In this document: positions 46,593 through 54,644 of the stretch, in pieces
Numbering within the stretch: position 1 is the first letter of the stretch
How the letters are laid out: each line of letters begins with the position of its first letter
NCBI RefSeq assembly: GCF_020711235.1
Contig: NZ_JAJFAV010000001.1
Coordinates: forward strand, 558,001-622,000
Direction of reading: 5' to 3'
Length of the DNA stretch: 64,000 nt
From: Hymenobacter sp. 15J16-1T3B
Lineage (GTDB): Bacteria; Bacteroidota; Bacteroidia; Cytophagales; Hymenobacteraceae
The notes under the pieces: model-generated
The model's input: the letters and a program-made list of their open reading frames with translations, nothing else
Told to the model about the DNA's origin: nothing
Databases searched by the model: none
Program-made: the position numbers and the translations under genes

Positions 46593-46997
46593 ATGACCCT
46601 ATACTACTCGCCCGCAGCCTCGCTGACCTACAACGCGGCCGATGAAATGCTGCACCTGAGCTTTAACGCTACCCACCTCGACCTCTCCTTCGGCCAGGCG
46701 TACCAGTGCGCCCTGCAGGAGATGTTGACCAAGAACGTGGGCAAGCTCCTGCTCGACCTCAAACGCAACGCCCCGTCCTCCGACGACCACGAGCAGTGGC
46801 TGGTGGAGCCGCTGCAGGCGCACTTGCCCGCCCGCGTGCCCCGGCCGGTGTTCATTGCCGCCGTGCTCAGCGAAGGGCAGTACCAGTACCAGATCAGCAA
46901 CTGCCCGGCCAGCGGCAGCACCTTCGTGCCCGAGCAGGTCGAGTTCAATTACTTCACCTCGCGCCGCGAAGCCGCCGCTTGGCTGAACGGCCGCTAG
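46593..46997 (+). CDS. Hypothetical protein, STAS-like pattern
   Basis: The product is 134 residues from the ATG at 46593. The sequence alternates short strands and helices: LTYNAADEMLHLSFNAT, SFGQAYQCALQEML and VGKLLLDLKRNAP, a layout that recalls the STAS/SpoIIAA fold seen in several Hymenobacter proteins of this size. There are no catalytic motifs. It is alone and divergent from the MMPL gene. Function is unknown. Confidence 0.65.
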   Translation: MTLYYSPAASLTYNAADEMLHLSFNATHLDLSFGQAYQCALQEMLTKNVGKLLLDLKRNAPSSDDHEQWLVEPLQAHLPARVPRPVFIAAVLSEGQYQYQISNCPASGSTFVPEQVEFNYFTSRREAAAWLNGR

Positions 46998-47015
46998 TCG
47001 GCCCAACCGGCCACA

Positions 47016-47043
47016 AAAAAGCCCCGGACGGATGCCCGGGGCC
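47016..47043. terminator. Terminator between the STAS-like gene and glyS
   Basis: AGCCCCGG and CCGGGGC pair around a short loop; A-rich bases at its left give T on the minus strand for glyS. Confidence 0.7.
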
Positions 47044-47072
47044 TATTGTCGCGTAGCAGGCTGCGCCGACGA

Positions 47073-48593
47073 TTACAGCTGCTCGAAGATGCGCGAGAGG
47101 CTCACCGCCTCGCCGATGTAGCCGCGCAGCGCCGAAATGGGCATGCGCGTCTGCTCCCGCGAGTCGCGGTGGCGCACCGTCACGGTGTCGTCCTCCAGGG
47201 TCTGGTGGTCGACGGCAATGCAGAAGGGCGTGCCGATGAGGTCCTGACGGGTGTAGCGCGTGCCGATGCTATCCTTCTCCTCCACCACCAAGCGGAAATC
47301 GTGGCGCAGCGAGTTGTAGATTTCGTTGGCCTTTTCGGGCAGGCCGTCCTTTTTCACCAGCGGGAAGATGGCCGCCTTCACCGGCGCCACGGCCGGGTGC
47401 AGGCGCAGCAGCTTGCGCGTCTTGGTCTTCTGCTCCTCGCCTTCGCCCTCCACGATGGTTTCTTCCTGGAACGCCTGGCAGAGCGTGGCCAGGAACAGGC
47501 GGTCGGCGCCCACGGAGGTTTCCACCACGTAGGGCACGTAGTTGCCGTAGGGCTTGCCAGTTTCCGGGTTCACGTCGTTGTCGAAGTACTGCTGCTTTTT
47601 GCGGCTGTACTGCTGGTGCTGGGTCAGGTCGAAGTCGGAGCGGGAGTGGATGCCCTCGATTTCCTTGAAGCCGAAGGGGAATTCAAACTCGATGTCGACG
47701 GCGGCCTTGGCGTAGTGGGCCAGCTTTTCGTGGTCGTGGAAGCGCAGCTTGTCGGCGGGCAGGCCCATCACCTCGTGCCAGCGGCGGCGGGCGGCTTTCC
47801 AGTGCTGGTACCACTCGTTTTCGGTACCAGGCCGCACGAAGAACTGCATTTCCATCTGCTCAAACTCCCGCATGCGGAAGATGAACTGGCGCGCCACAAT
47901 CTCGTTGCGGAAGGCTTTACCGATCTGGGCAATGCCGAAGGGCACCTTCTGGCGGGCCGACTTCTGCACGTTCAGGAAGTTGACGAAGATGCCCTGGGCC
48001 GTTTCAGGGCGCAGGTAGATTTCGCTGGAGCCCTCGGCCACGGCGCCCATCTGCGTCGAGAACATCAAGTTGAACTGGCGCACGTCGGTCCAGTTGGCCG
48101 TCTTGCTGATCGGGCAGAGAATTTTCTCGTCGATGATGAGCTGCTTGACGCCGGGCAGGTCGTTGTCGGTGAGCAGGCGGCCCAGCTCGGCCAGCAAGGC
48201 GTCGGCGCGGGCTTGGTCGCCGGCTTTTTCGTACTCGGCGGCTTTTTCCTCCACCAGCACGTCGGCGCGGTAGCGTTTCTTGCTGTCGAGGTTGTCAATG
48301 AGCGGATCGGAGAAGCCGTCGACGTGGCCGGAAGCTTTCCAGGTGGTCGGGTGCATGAAGATGGCCGCGTCGATGCCCACCACGTTCTGGTTGAGCTGGG
48401 TCATGGCCTTCCACCAGAGCTGCTTGAGGTTGTTTTTCAGCTCCACGCCGTTGGGGCCGTAGTCGTACACGGCGGCCAGGCCGTCGTAGATTTCGGAGGA
48501 GGGGAACACGAAGCCGTATTCCTTGGCGTGGGCTACGATGTCGGCCAGGGTGCCTTCGGTGGTATTGGCGGCTTGCTGCGCGGGCTTGCTCAT
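47073..48593 (-). CDS. glyS: Glycine--tRNA ligase
   Basis: The protein is 506 residues, the single-chain dimeric class II type shared by eukaryotes, archaea and Bacteroidota, rather than the alpha2-beta2 E. coli form. The block YLRPETAQGIFVNFLNVQ is motif 2 with its activating Arg and Glu. EMQFFVRPGTEN and ETSVGADRLFLATL, the latter with motif 3 style, are also present. It attaches glycine to tRNA-Gly. The start at 48593 is followed by EGTLADIVAHAKEYGFVFPS, the normal N-terminus. A -7 element lies at 48717. Confidence 0.97.
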   Translation of the reverse strand: MSKPAQQAANTTEGTLADIVAHAKEYGFVFPSSEIYDGLAAVYDYGPNGVELKNNLKQLWWKAMTQLNQNVVGIDAAIFMHPTTWKASGHVDGFSDPLIDNLDSKKRYRADVLVEEKAAEYEKAGDQARADALLAELGRLLTDNDLPGVKQLIIDEKILCPISKTANWTDVRQFNLMFSTQMGAVAEGSSEIYLRPETAQGIFVNFLNVQKSARQKVPFGIAQIGKAFRNEIVARQFIFRMREFEQMEMQFFVRPGTENEWYQHWKAARRRWHEVMGLPADKLRFHDHEKLAHYAKAAVDIEFEFPFGFKEIEGIHSRSDFDLTQHQQYSRKKQQYFDNDVNPETGKPYGNYVPYVVETSVGADRLFLATLCQAFQEETIVEGEGEEQKTKTRKLLRLHPAVAPVKAAIFPLVKKDGLPEKANEIYNSLRHDFRLVVEEKDSIGTRYTRQDLIGTPFCIAVDHQTLEDDTVTVRHRDSREQTRMPISALRGYIGEAVSLSRIFEQL

Positions 48594-48716
48594 GGGGTAG
48601 GGAGAGAATGAAGAGCTGAGAACTCAGAGCTGGGAACTTAGACCACAAGGCCGCTGGCCGAAACACCGGCCGGGCTCTTGGTTCTCACTTCTAAGCTCTC
48701 AATTCTAAATCAGGGG

Positions 48717-48724
48717 CAAAAGTA
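48717..48724 (-). promoter_or_regulatory. Bacteroidota -7 element for glyS
   Basis: CAAAAGTA reads TACTTTTG on the minus strand, 123 bp before the glyS start. Confidence 0.5.
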
Positions 48725-48904
48725 GGGCGAAGATGCGAAGGGCCGCACCCGGCGGCCCCAAGCCCGTGCGTACGAAGTACGGGCCCGGTAAGCTACTATT
48801 GTTAAACTTTTTGCAGAAGCCTTGGTACAAGGCCTGACCCGCGGGTGCCCGGGCCAGCTTGCGGAGTAACAATTTCATAATCTTGCGCCCCTTTTTGGTG
48901 CCCG

Positions 48905-48912
48905 TACTTTTG
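48905..48912 (+). promoter_or_regulatory. Bacteroidota -7 element for the phosphate permease
   Basis: TACTTTTG ends 37 bp before the ATG at 48950. Confidence 0.6.
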
Positions 48913-48949
48913 GCGGCCCATTTCCCTTCGCTCACCAACCCTTTCCCAT

Positions 48950-50350
48950 ATGCTTGGCTTAGAGCCTCAAGTGCTCCTGCTACTGCTGGTGTGTTTGATT
49001 GCCGCTTGCGCGTTTGAATTCGTCAACGGCTTTCACGACACGGCCAACGCCGTAGCAACCGTCATTTACACGAATACCCTGCGGCCCTGGGTGGCCGTTA
49101 TCTGGTCCGCGTTCTGGAACTTCATCGGCGTGTTCGGCGGCGGAATCGGCGTGGCCATGGGCATCGTGTACCTCTTGCCCGTCGAGAGTTTGGTCGACCA
49201 GAACATCTACCACGGCATTGCCATGGTGGGCTCCCTGATCTTGGCGGCCATCATCTGGAACGTGGGCACCTGGTACTACGGCATCCCGGCTTCCAGCTCC
49301 CACGCGCTCATCGGCTCCATCCTGGGCGTGGGCATTGCCTTCTCGCTGCTGCCCGATACCAACGGCGCCGCCGTGAACTGGAGCAAGGCTTCCGAAACCG
49401 GCATTGCCCTGCTCGTAGGCCCGCTGTTCGGCTTCACCTTGACCATCATCCTGATGTTCGTCTTAAAGCGCTTCGTCAAGTCCAAGGCCATCTTCAAGGA
49501 ACCGCACAAACGCAAGCCCCCACCCCTCTGGATTCGCCTGATCCTGATTGCCACCTGCACGCTGGTGAGCTTTTTCCACGGCTCCAACGACGGGCAGAAG
49601 GGCGTCGGCCTGATCATGCTCATCCTCATCGGCATCCTGCCCTTCAAGTTCGCCCTCGACGCCTCCAAGAATCCGCTCGACATGCGCGCCTCCTTGGCCA
49701 AGGTGGAGCAGGTGATGAGCCGCGTGAATGCCGCCGAACTGGCCCCCGACGAACAGAAGGCCCTGCAGGAAGTCAACCAGCAAACGGCCACGCTGGACCG
49801 CATCTTCGCCGGCAAAACCGACGTGAAGCAGCTGCCCGAATCCGACCGGTTTCAGATTCGCAAAGCCATTCTGCTCACCTACAGCCGCGCCAAAAAGCTC
49901 ACCGGCAGCGAGCGGGTGAGCCTGAGCCCCCAAGACCGCAAAACCTACGACGCGGCCATTGAGGACATGCGCGGCTTCACCGACTACGCCCCCAAGTGGG
50001 TTATCCTCATCGTGTCCTTGTCGCTGGGCATCGGCACCATGGTGGGCTGGAAGCGCATCGTGGTAACCATCGGCGAGCGAATCGGCAAGGAGCACCTGAC
50101 CTACGCCCAAGGCGCCTCCTCGGAGCTGGTAGCGGCCACCATGATTGGCCTGAGCACCCAGCTGCATCTGCCCTCCTCCACCACGCACGTGCTGTCGTCG
50201 GCCATTGCCGGCTCGATGGTGGCCAACCGCGGCATCAAGAACCTGAACCCGCAAATGGTGCGCAACATCGCCCTGGCCTGGGTGCTCACGCTGCCCGTGA
50301 CCATGGTGCTGTCGGGCGTGCTGTTTCTACTGTTCCGCGCGCTGCTGTAA
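48950..50350 (+). CDS. Inorganic phosphate transporter, Pit family
   Basis: The protein is 466 residues with ten or more hydrophobic segments. The family repeats are present: EFVNGFHDTANAVATVIYT near the start, GIPASSSHALIGSILGVGIA and, in the second half, FFHGSNDGQKGVGLIML and STQLHLPSSTTHVLSSAIAG. Pit permeases import metal-phosphate with protons. A long hydrophilic insertion (about residues 245-335) divides the two halves, which is common in the Bacteroidota and PiT-like members. A terminator follows. Confidence 0.95.
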   Translation: MLGLEPQVLLLLLVCLIAACAFEFVNGFHDTANAVATVIYTNTLRPWVAVIWSAFWNFIGVFGGGIGVAMGIVYLLPVESLVDQNIYHGIAMVGSLILAAIIWNVGTWYYGIPASSSHALIGSILGVGIAFSLLPDTNGAAVNWSKASETGIALLVGPLFGFTLTIILMFVLKRFVKSKAIFKEPHKRKPPPLWIRLILIATCTLVSFFHGSNDGQKGVGLIMLILIGILPFKFALDASKNPLDMRASLAKVEQVMSRVNAAELAPDEQKALQEVNQQTATLDRIFAGKTDVKQLPESDRFQIRKAILLTYSRAKKLTGSERVSLSPQDRKTYDAAIEDMRGFTDYAPKWVILIVSLSLGIGTMVGWKRIVVTIGERIGKEHLTYAQGASSELVAATMIGLSTQLHLPSSTTHVLSSAIAGSMVANRGIKNLNPQMVRNIALAWVLTLPVTMVLSGVLFLLFRALL

Positions 50351-50378
50351 GCGCCTCGGTCACCGCGCTACCCACGCA

Positions 50379-50411
50379 AAAGCGCCGCTCCCAGCCGGGG
50401 GCGGCGCTTTT
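50379..50411 (+). terminator. Terminator after the phosphate permease
   Basis: AAAGCGCCGC and GCGGCGCTTT form a 10-bp stem around a 12-base loop, ending TTTTG. Confidence 0.75.
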
Positions 50412-50503
50412 GCATTGAGGGGTTTCGCTTACAAAACCGGGGGTATACGGGCGTTGTACTTATCCGGTTACGTTTGCACTACGAAATCTTTACTATCAAT
50501 AAC

Positions 50504-50546
50504 TTATCCACTTATCAACATCAAAAAGAGCTGATTTTGTGGATAA
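50504..50546. promoter_or_regulatory. DnaA-box cluster A
   Basis: Three DnaA-box-like sites lie within 43 bp: TTATCCACT (50504-50512), TTATCAACA (50512-50520) and TGTGGATAA (50538-50546), the last a perfect TTATCCACA on the minus strand. The surrounding bases are AT-rich. It is 1.4 kb to the left of the main origin-like region. Confidence 0.7.
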
Positions 50547-50553
50547 CTACTGA

Positions 50554-51033
50554 TTACGCAGGCCATTGCACCTCCAAGTCGTCGTTGATGAACACGCCGA
50601 AGTTGATAAACTGCAGTTCATTCTCGTCGAAATAGAGGTCAATCATTTCCTTTTCGTAGGAAAGGCGCACTTCGCCGGTGTCCACCTTTTCCATTTCGCC
50701 TTGCTCGTGGCCGTGGCGGCGCATCAGCTCCTGGATTTCCTCCAGCGACTTGCCGTGGATGGCCTCGCCGTACAGGCGCATGCCGGGGTGGTCGGTTTCG
50801 ATGCAGGAGAGGCGGTAGTCGTCTTCGCGGTCGAAGTACAGCGAGTAGCCTTCTTCGAGGTAGTTCCAGGCTTGGTGCTCGAACTCGTCGTCGTCTTCCG
50901 ACTCTTCAATTTCTTCCGGCTCGCCCATCAGGGTCCGGACTTCGTCCATGCTGGCGCCAAACTTAAGCGGGCCCATGCCTTGGCCCAGCACGATTTCGTT
51001 TTCGTCGGTGCTGCGGGGTTGGGGCGTATTCAT
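50554..51033 (-). CDS. Acidic hypothetical protein within the origin region
   Basis: The product is 159 residues from the ATG at 51033, a start that leaves the rest of the upstream spacer free. It is very acidic (IEESEDDDEFEHQAWNYLEE) and soluble, with GMGPLKFGASMDEVRTLMG at the N-terminus and KEMIDLYFDENELQFINFGV near the end. I do not recognise the family. It lies between two DnaA-box clusters, which may be coincidental. Confidence 0.7.
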   Translation of the reverse strand: MNTPQPRSTDENEIVLGQGMGPLKFGASMDEVRTLMGEPEEIEESEDDDEFEHQAWNYLEEGYSLYFDREDDYRLSCIETDHPGMRLYGEAIHGKSLEEIQELMRRHGHEQGEMEKVDTGEVRLSYEKEMIDLYFDENELQFINFGVFINDDLEVQWPA

Positions 51034-51194
51034 ATCGGGAGGAGGTTTGGAGGTTGGTAGCTGGGTAAAGGTAGGAGTCTGAGGGCGCGTTTGGCGTTGT
51101 TTGTTTTTCGTCGCTCGTCCCGGGCAGTTATGCACCAGTCAACCACAATACCGTGGATAAGCGGCGGCGAAAACCCGATCAACGAAAAACGAAC

Positions 51195-51686
51195 TCACTT
51201 GCCGTAACGCTGCTCGAAGGCTTCTTTCTGGCGCAGGTAGTCGGGATGGTGCTTGGCTTCGTCCCACTTGGCTTTGAAGATGGCGGCGGCTTCGGCTTTT
51301 TCGGGGTCTTCCGGGTCGCGGGGGAGTTCGGCCCGGCCGTGGGCGCCGCTCTGGCCCTTCTTGTCGTCGGGCACGGGGCCTTCGTACTTTTTGCCGCCGC
51401 GGTGATTGGCGTAGCGCCGGGCCCGGGTAAAGCCCATCTGCAGAAACTTCCGGGCCATGTCAGCCCCCACAAAGTCGTCGGCCTTCAGATAGGCCAGAAA
51501 CAGCCCGTAAATCGTCTCGGATGACTCACGGGCTACGGCGGGACTCTTAAAGCGCCAGAAGGGCAGGATTTCGCTCTTATAGGGCTGCACGAGCAATACG
51601 CCTTGCTCCCCCTTGCCCACCCGGTACAGTTCCGGGTGCTGGCGGAAGTCGACGTGGTGAAAGTCCTGGTCGTAGTTGAACGGCAT
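51195..51686 (-). CDS. DUF4385 domain protein
   Basis: The product is 163 residues from the ATG at 51686. The sequence MPFNYDQDFHHVDFRQHPEL and GKGEQGVLLVQPYKSEILPF with ADMARKFLQMGFTRARRYAN matches DUF4385, a family of about 150 residues in bacteria and phages with no known activity. The start codon is chosen because it matches the family's MPFNYD-like N-terminus. Confidence 0.82.
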   Translation of the reverse strand: MPFNYDQDFHHVDFRQHPELYRVGKGEQGVLLVQPYKSEILPFWRFKSPAVARESSETIYGLFLAYLKADDFVGADMARKFLQMGFTRARRYANHRGGKKYEGPVPDDKKGQSGAHGRAELPRDPEDPEKAEAAAIFKAKWDEAKHHPDYLRQKEAFEQRYGK

Positions 51687-51839
51687 AGCAGCACTCCGAC
51701 ACGCGTCGGCGGGCTGTATACGCACGCGCGGCGCCGGCGGCTGAACCCTCGGCTTGCCCGGGCCGGCTTTTCCTTGCGGCCCCGTTCGGCTGTCCGCTGC
51801 GCCGGCGGCCCGGCCGCTTGCCGAGCGGAACGCACAGGG

Positions 51840-52460
51840 TTACAGGCGTTCATCCTCCTGTGAGCCTGTGAGTTCTGGCCGGGGTTTTCCACGGGACTAA
51901 TAACTTTTCATTAAATAAAATTTTAAAGCTCTTTTCTATTTCCACTCGTTATGGCTGTTCATAAGTGGATATCTAACAGGCTTATACACAGGGCTTGATA
52001 ACATGTGTACAAGAACCGGCTTATGCACCGGCTATCCACATAGGATGTGCAAATTACAGGGGTGATACTCTGTCAATTAACAGGCTTTTCGACAATCCAC
52101 ACACTTGTGCACAACCCTGTGAATTAACACGTTAGTGGAAAGTGGAAAGCCCCAAAATCGTGGGGAAGTTGTCCACGGCTGTCCACAGGCCGCGGGCACT
52201 GGTATGGGCTCAACAGGACCAAAAAATCTTTTCCCCTGTTTATCCCCTGTTGTTCACAGGTTATCAAAGCGTTATCCACGCGTTATCCCCTGTCGACTGA
52301 CCAAGCCGGGTTTGGAGGGTCAAGAATTCCACAATAGGCTGTGGAAACGTGGATAAGTGCCTGTGAGCCTGTAAGAAGGCCCTTGATAATCAGGGTATAG
52401 TTACCTGTTCGAATATGGATTGGCGCGGCCTGGTCGGACCTATGCCACAGGTTCACAGGT
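51840..52460. other. Candidate chromosomal replication origin (oriC), main cluster
   Basis: A 620-bp non-coding stretch holds an AT-rich block (about 51898-51950, unusual in this GC-rich DNA) and many DnaA-box-like sites. The closest to TTATCCACA are TTATACACA (51982-51990), CTATCCACA (52032-52040), TTATCCACG (52272-52280) and CGTGGATAA (52348-52356), each one base off; further 7-of-9 sites lie at 52105, 52169, 52179 and 52250. It also has 19 copies of ACAGG or CCTGT. An mnmG gene lies 4 kb to the right, as often near origins. No dnaA is in this window, so the assignment rests on sequence pattern alone. Confidence 0.85.
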
Positions 52461-52597
52461 AGATAGCGCGGCTGGCCGGCACCGGGCGGGCGGCCGCCGC
52501 AAACGCCTCGGCCGCGGCTACTAGCGGTGTGCTGGTGGGCGGTATCTAGCGGCTAGGGCGGCCTCGCGCTTGGCCGTTATTGGGGCCGGCTGCTCGC

Positions 52598-52632
52598 ACA
52601 AAAAAGCCCCGGCGCTGACAGCGCCGGGGCTT
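52598..52632 (-). terminator. Terminator after the Ig-like lipoprotein gene
   Basis: AAGCCCCGGCGCT and AGCGCCGGGGCTT pair over 13 bp around GAC. An A run at its left gives T on the minus strand. Confidence 0.88.
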
Positions 52633-52654
52633 GGTTCGGCAAGGCCGAAATAGA

Positions 52655-54283
52655 TTAAAAGGTCAGCACCACGTTTTCGATTTCCCAATTGGCGCGCACC
52701 TGCTGGGTTTGCGGCAGCAGGTACATGGGTTCAGCGGGAATCCGCAGCTTCGGGTCCCCGCCGCGCCAGCGGCCGTTATTGTCGGCGTCGATGAGCACGC
52801 GCAGGCGGTAGGTACCGGGGTCCACGTTGTCGAACCGGAACGTGCGGGGCCCACCCGGGACGGTGCGCACAATCTGGTAGTTCTGGTCCAGCAGCTGCAG
52901 CTCGTAGCTGCGGTATTTGGAGTTGATGGTGCCCGAAAGGCTGCCGGTCGTGGATTGCTCCGTCACGCGCAGACGCACGGGGCGCAGGCGTAGCGCTTGC
53001 CCGCTAACGGAGAGGATGGCCGTCGTATCGGGCACGAAGGTGACGGTTTTGCGGGCCTTGGTATTCACGTTTACCGTGAGCAGGGTGCGGTCGGGGCTCA
53101 GGGTGCCGTCAGCCGGCAGGCGCAGCGGGCGGCGCGTCACCGAGTCTTCGACCAAGGTGCCGAAGGGCTTGTCGGAACCCACGCGCACCGGCGCCACAAA
53201 CTGCAGCTTGAGCTGGCCCTGGCGGTAAATGTCGCGCGGGTTGCCCACCACTTGGTACTGCGCCCCGCGCCGGGTGGTGGCCTGGGGCTTTTCGTCGAAG
53301 CGCACATTCACGGTATCGACGCCGCGGTTGCCGGCGCTGTCAATGGCCGTGAGCAAGTAACGGCCGGCGGGCACGGCCGGGGCACGCAGAATGCTGAGCG
53401 TACGGCCCCGTTCCAGCAGCGTGGCGGTTTCAGCCAGCGCCGGCGTGGGCGCTTGGCCTAGCGCGGCCAGCGTGAACTGCTGCAGACCCTCGTTGAAGCC
53501 GATTTTAAACTGGTCAGCGCCGGCCTGCTGCGAGAGAATCAGCGGGCGCCGCGAGTCGGGCCGCACCGTAACCAAGCGCAGCGTATCGAGGCGCGGGCGA
53601 AGCTCAATGGGCTGGGGCAGGTAGCCGATGCGCTCTGGCTCTTCGTAACGGCCGTTGTTGTTTTTGTCGAGCAGGGCGTAGACGCGGTACGGACCTTCGC
53701 GCAAGTTGCGCAGCTGAAACTTGCCGCTCTTGTCGGTGCGCGTCTGATAGTAGGGCGGGTTGCGGAAGATGTCGGCCGTGTCGCCGGCGGGGTAAAGGGC
53801 AATGACGGCGTCGGCGTCAGGCTGGCCGTTGAGCAGCTGCGTGACCGAGCCGCTCACCCGGCCCGAATCCAGGGCCGCGCCGGTGCTGAAGGCCAGAATC
53901 ACGTCGCGGGCGGGGTTGCTTTCGGTGATGTCGACCACCGCGTCGCGGAAGTTGAACACGTAAGTGGTGTTCGGCTCCAGCGGCTTTTCGAAGCGCAGTT
54001 CGATGGAACGTCGCTCCTCGCGCAGCTTGTAGGGGTTTTTGTCGGAAATGGTGGGCGTGATGAGCAGATTTTTGCTCAGGTCCTTGAGCTGCACCGATTC
54101 CGAAAATTCCAGCCGGATGTTCTGTTCCTTGACGTTGGTGGCTCCGTTGGCCGGGTTGCTGCTGACGAGCGTGGGGGCCTCCGTGTCGCGGGCTCCGCCT
54201 TCGGGCTGGCTGATGGCGGCGCACCCGGCCAGCAACAGGCCGGCCGGCAGCAAAAACAGAGCGGAACTAACGCGAACGAACAT
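52655..54283 (-). CDS. Ig-like-domain lipoprotein
   Basis: The product is 542 residues from the ATG at 54283. The signal peptide ends in AGLLLAGCAA, a lipobox. The first domain (about residues 40-140) is of the Ig-like type, with PTLVSSNPANGATNVKEQNI and FSESVQLKDLSKNLLITP. Further on are strand-rich parts (GKFQLRNLREGPYRVYALLD, a SpaA/CarboxypepD-reg-like unit) and a C-terminal region with FRFDNVDPGTYRLRVLIDAD. This is a common Bacteroidota surface or periplasmic lipoprotein class of unknown role. Its start overlaps the upstream gene by 17 bp. Confidence 0.82.
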   Translation of the reverse strand: MFVRVSSALFLLPAGLLLAGCAAISQPEGGARDTEAPTLVSSNPANGATNVKEQNIRLEFSESVQLKDLSKNLLITPTISDKNPYKLREERRSIELRFEKPLEPNTTYVFNFRDAVVDITESNPARDVILAFSTGAALDSGRVSGSVTQLLNGQPDADAVIALYPAGDTADIFRNPPYYQTRTDKSGKFQLRNLREGPYRVYALLDKNNNGRYEEPERIGYLPQPIELRPRLDTLRLVTVRPDSRRPLILSQQAGADQFKIGFNEGLQQFTLAALGQAPTPALAETATLLERGRTLSILRAPAVPAGRYLLTAIDSAGNRGVDTVNVRFDEKPQATTRRGAQYQVVGNPRDIYRQGQLKLQFVAPVRVGSDKPFGTLVEDSVTRRPLRLPADGTLSPDRTLLTVNVNTKARKTVTFVPDTTAILSVSGQALRLRPVRLRVTEQSTTGSLSGTINSKYRSYELQLLDQNYQIVRTVPGGPRTFRFDNVDPGTYRLRVLIDADNNGRWRGGDPKLRIPAEPMYLLPQTQQVRANWEIENVVLTF

Positions 54284-54590
54284 TGTAGAGCAGCAGCGTG
54301 GAAAGCGTAAGCAGGGCGCAGGCCCCGAGAATGGTCCAGCGCGCCCGCCCCGACACCGGGCCGGGCGTGGGCTCGGCGTCCGGCGGCGGCTCGGGCGGGG
54401 CCGCCGGGCGGCGCACCGTATCGGGCACCGCGGCGGCCGCGGACGAAGGTACAACGACGGAATCGGGGCGAACGGGTATGTGCTGGGCCGGGGCCGGACC
54501 GCTCAGCAGCGCCGTCACGCCCAGCGCCGGCCCCAGCCGGCGCAGCGCGCGGGAAGCAAACCAGGAGGGCGGGAAACGACGAGCGAGCAT
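54267..54590 (-). CDS. Small membrane protein with Pro-rich linker
   Basis: The product is 107 residues. An N-terminal signal (ALGVTALLSGPAPAQ) is followed by a long Pro/Ala/Glu-rich stretch (RRPAAPPEPPPDAEPTPGP) and one C-terminal helix (WTILGACALLTLSTLLLY). It ends inside the start of the Ig-like lipoprotein gene, so the pair is probably co-translated. I know no function. The frame could be spurious, but the signal, linker and helix order is sensible. Confidence 0.55.
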   Translation of the reverse strand: MLARRFPPSWFASRALRRLGPALGVTALLSGPAPAQHIPVRPDSVVVPSSAAAAVPDTVRRPAAPPEPPPDAEPTPGPVSGRARWTILGACALLTLSTLLLYNVRSR

Positions 54591-54644
54591 GGCCGAGCGG
54601 TGACGATGAGCGGGTTGGCCCCTCCCCTACCCCACCGGGCGGGA

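Larger units (their letters stand above)
48594..48949. other. Intergenic stretch with divergent promoters
   Basis: This 356-bp gap separates glyS and the phosphate permease gene. It holds two divergent -7 elements (48717 and 48905) and imperfect repeats of GAGAACTCAGAGCT and AGCTCTCAATTCT near 48610-48705. A minus-strand frame at 48705-48938 covers the glyS promoter and is not called. Confidence 0.6.

Noticed and set aside
48705-48938. A minus-strand frame of 77 codons before glyS
   Set aside because: It contains a probable glyS -7 element and has no family look; the start context is poor.
52135-52356. A plus-strand frame of 73 codons within the origin-like region
   Set aside because: It crosses many DnaA-box-like sites and ACAGG repeats; the protein has no recognisable features.
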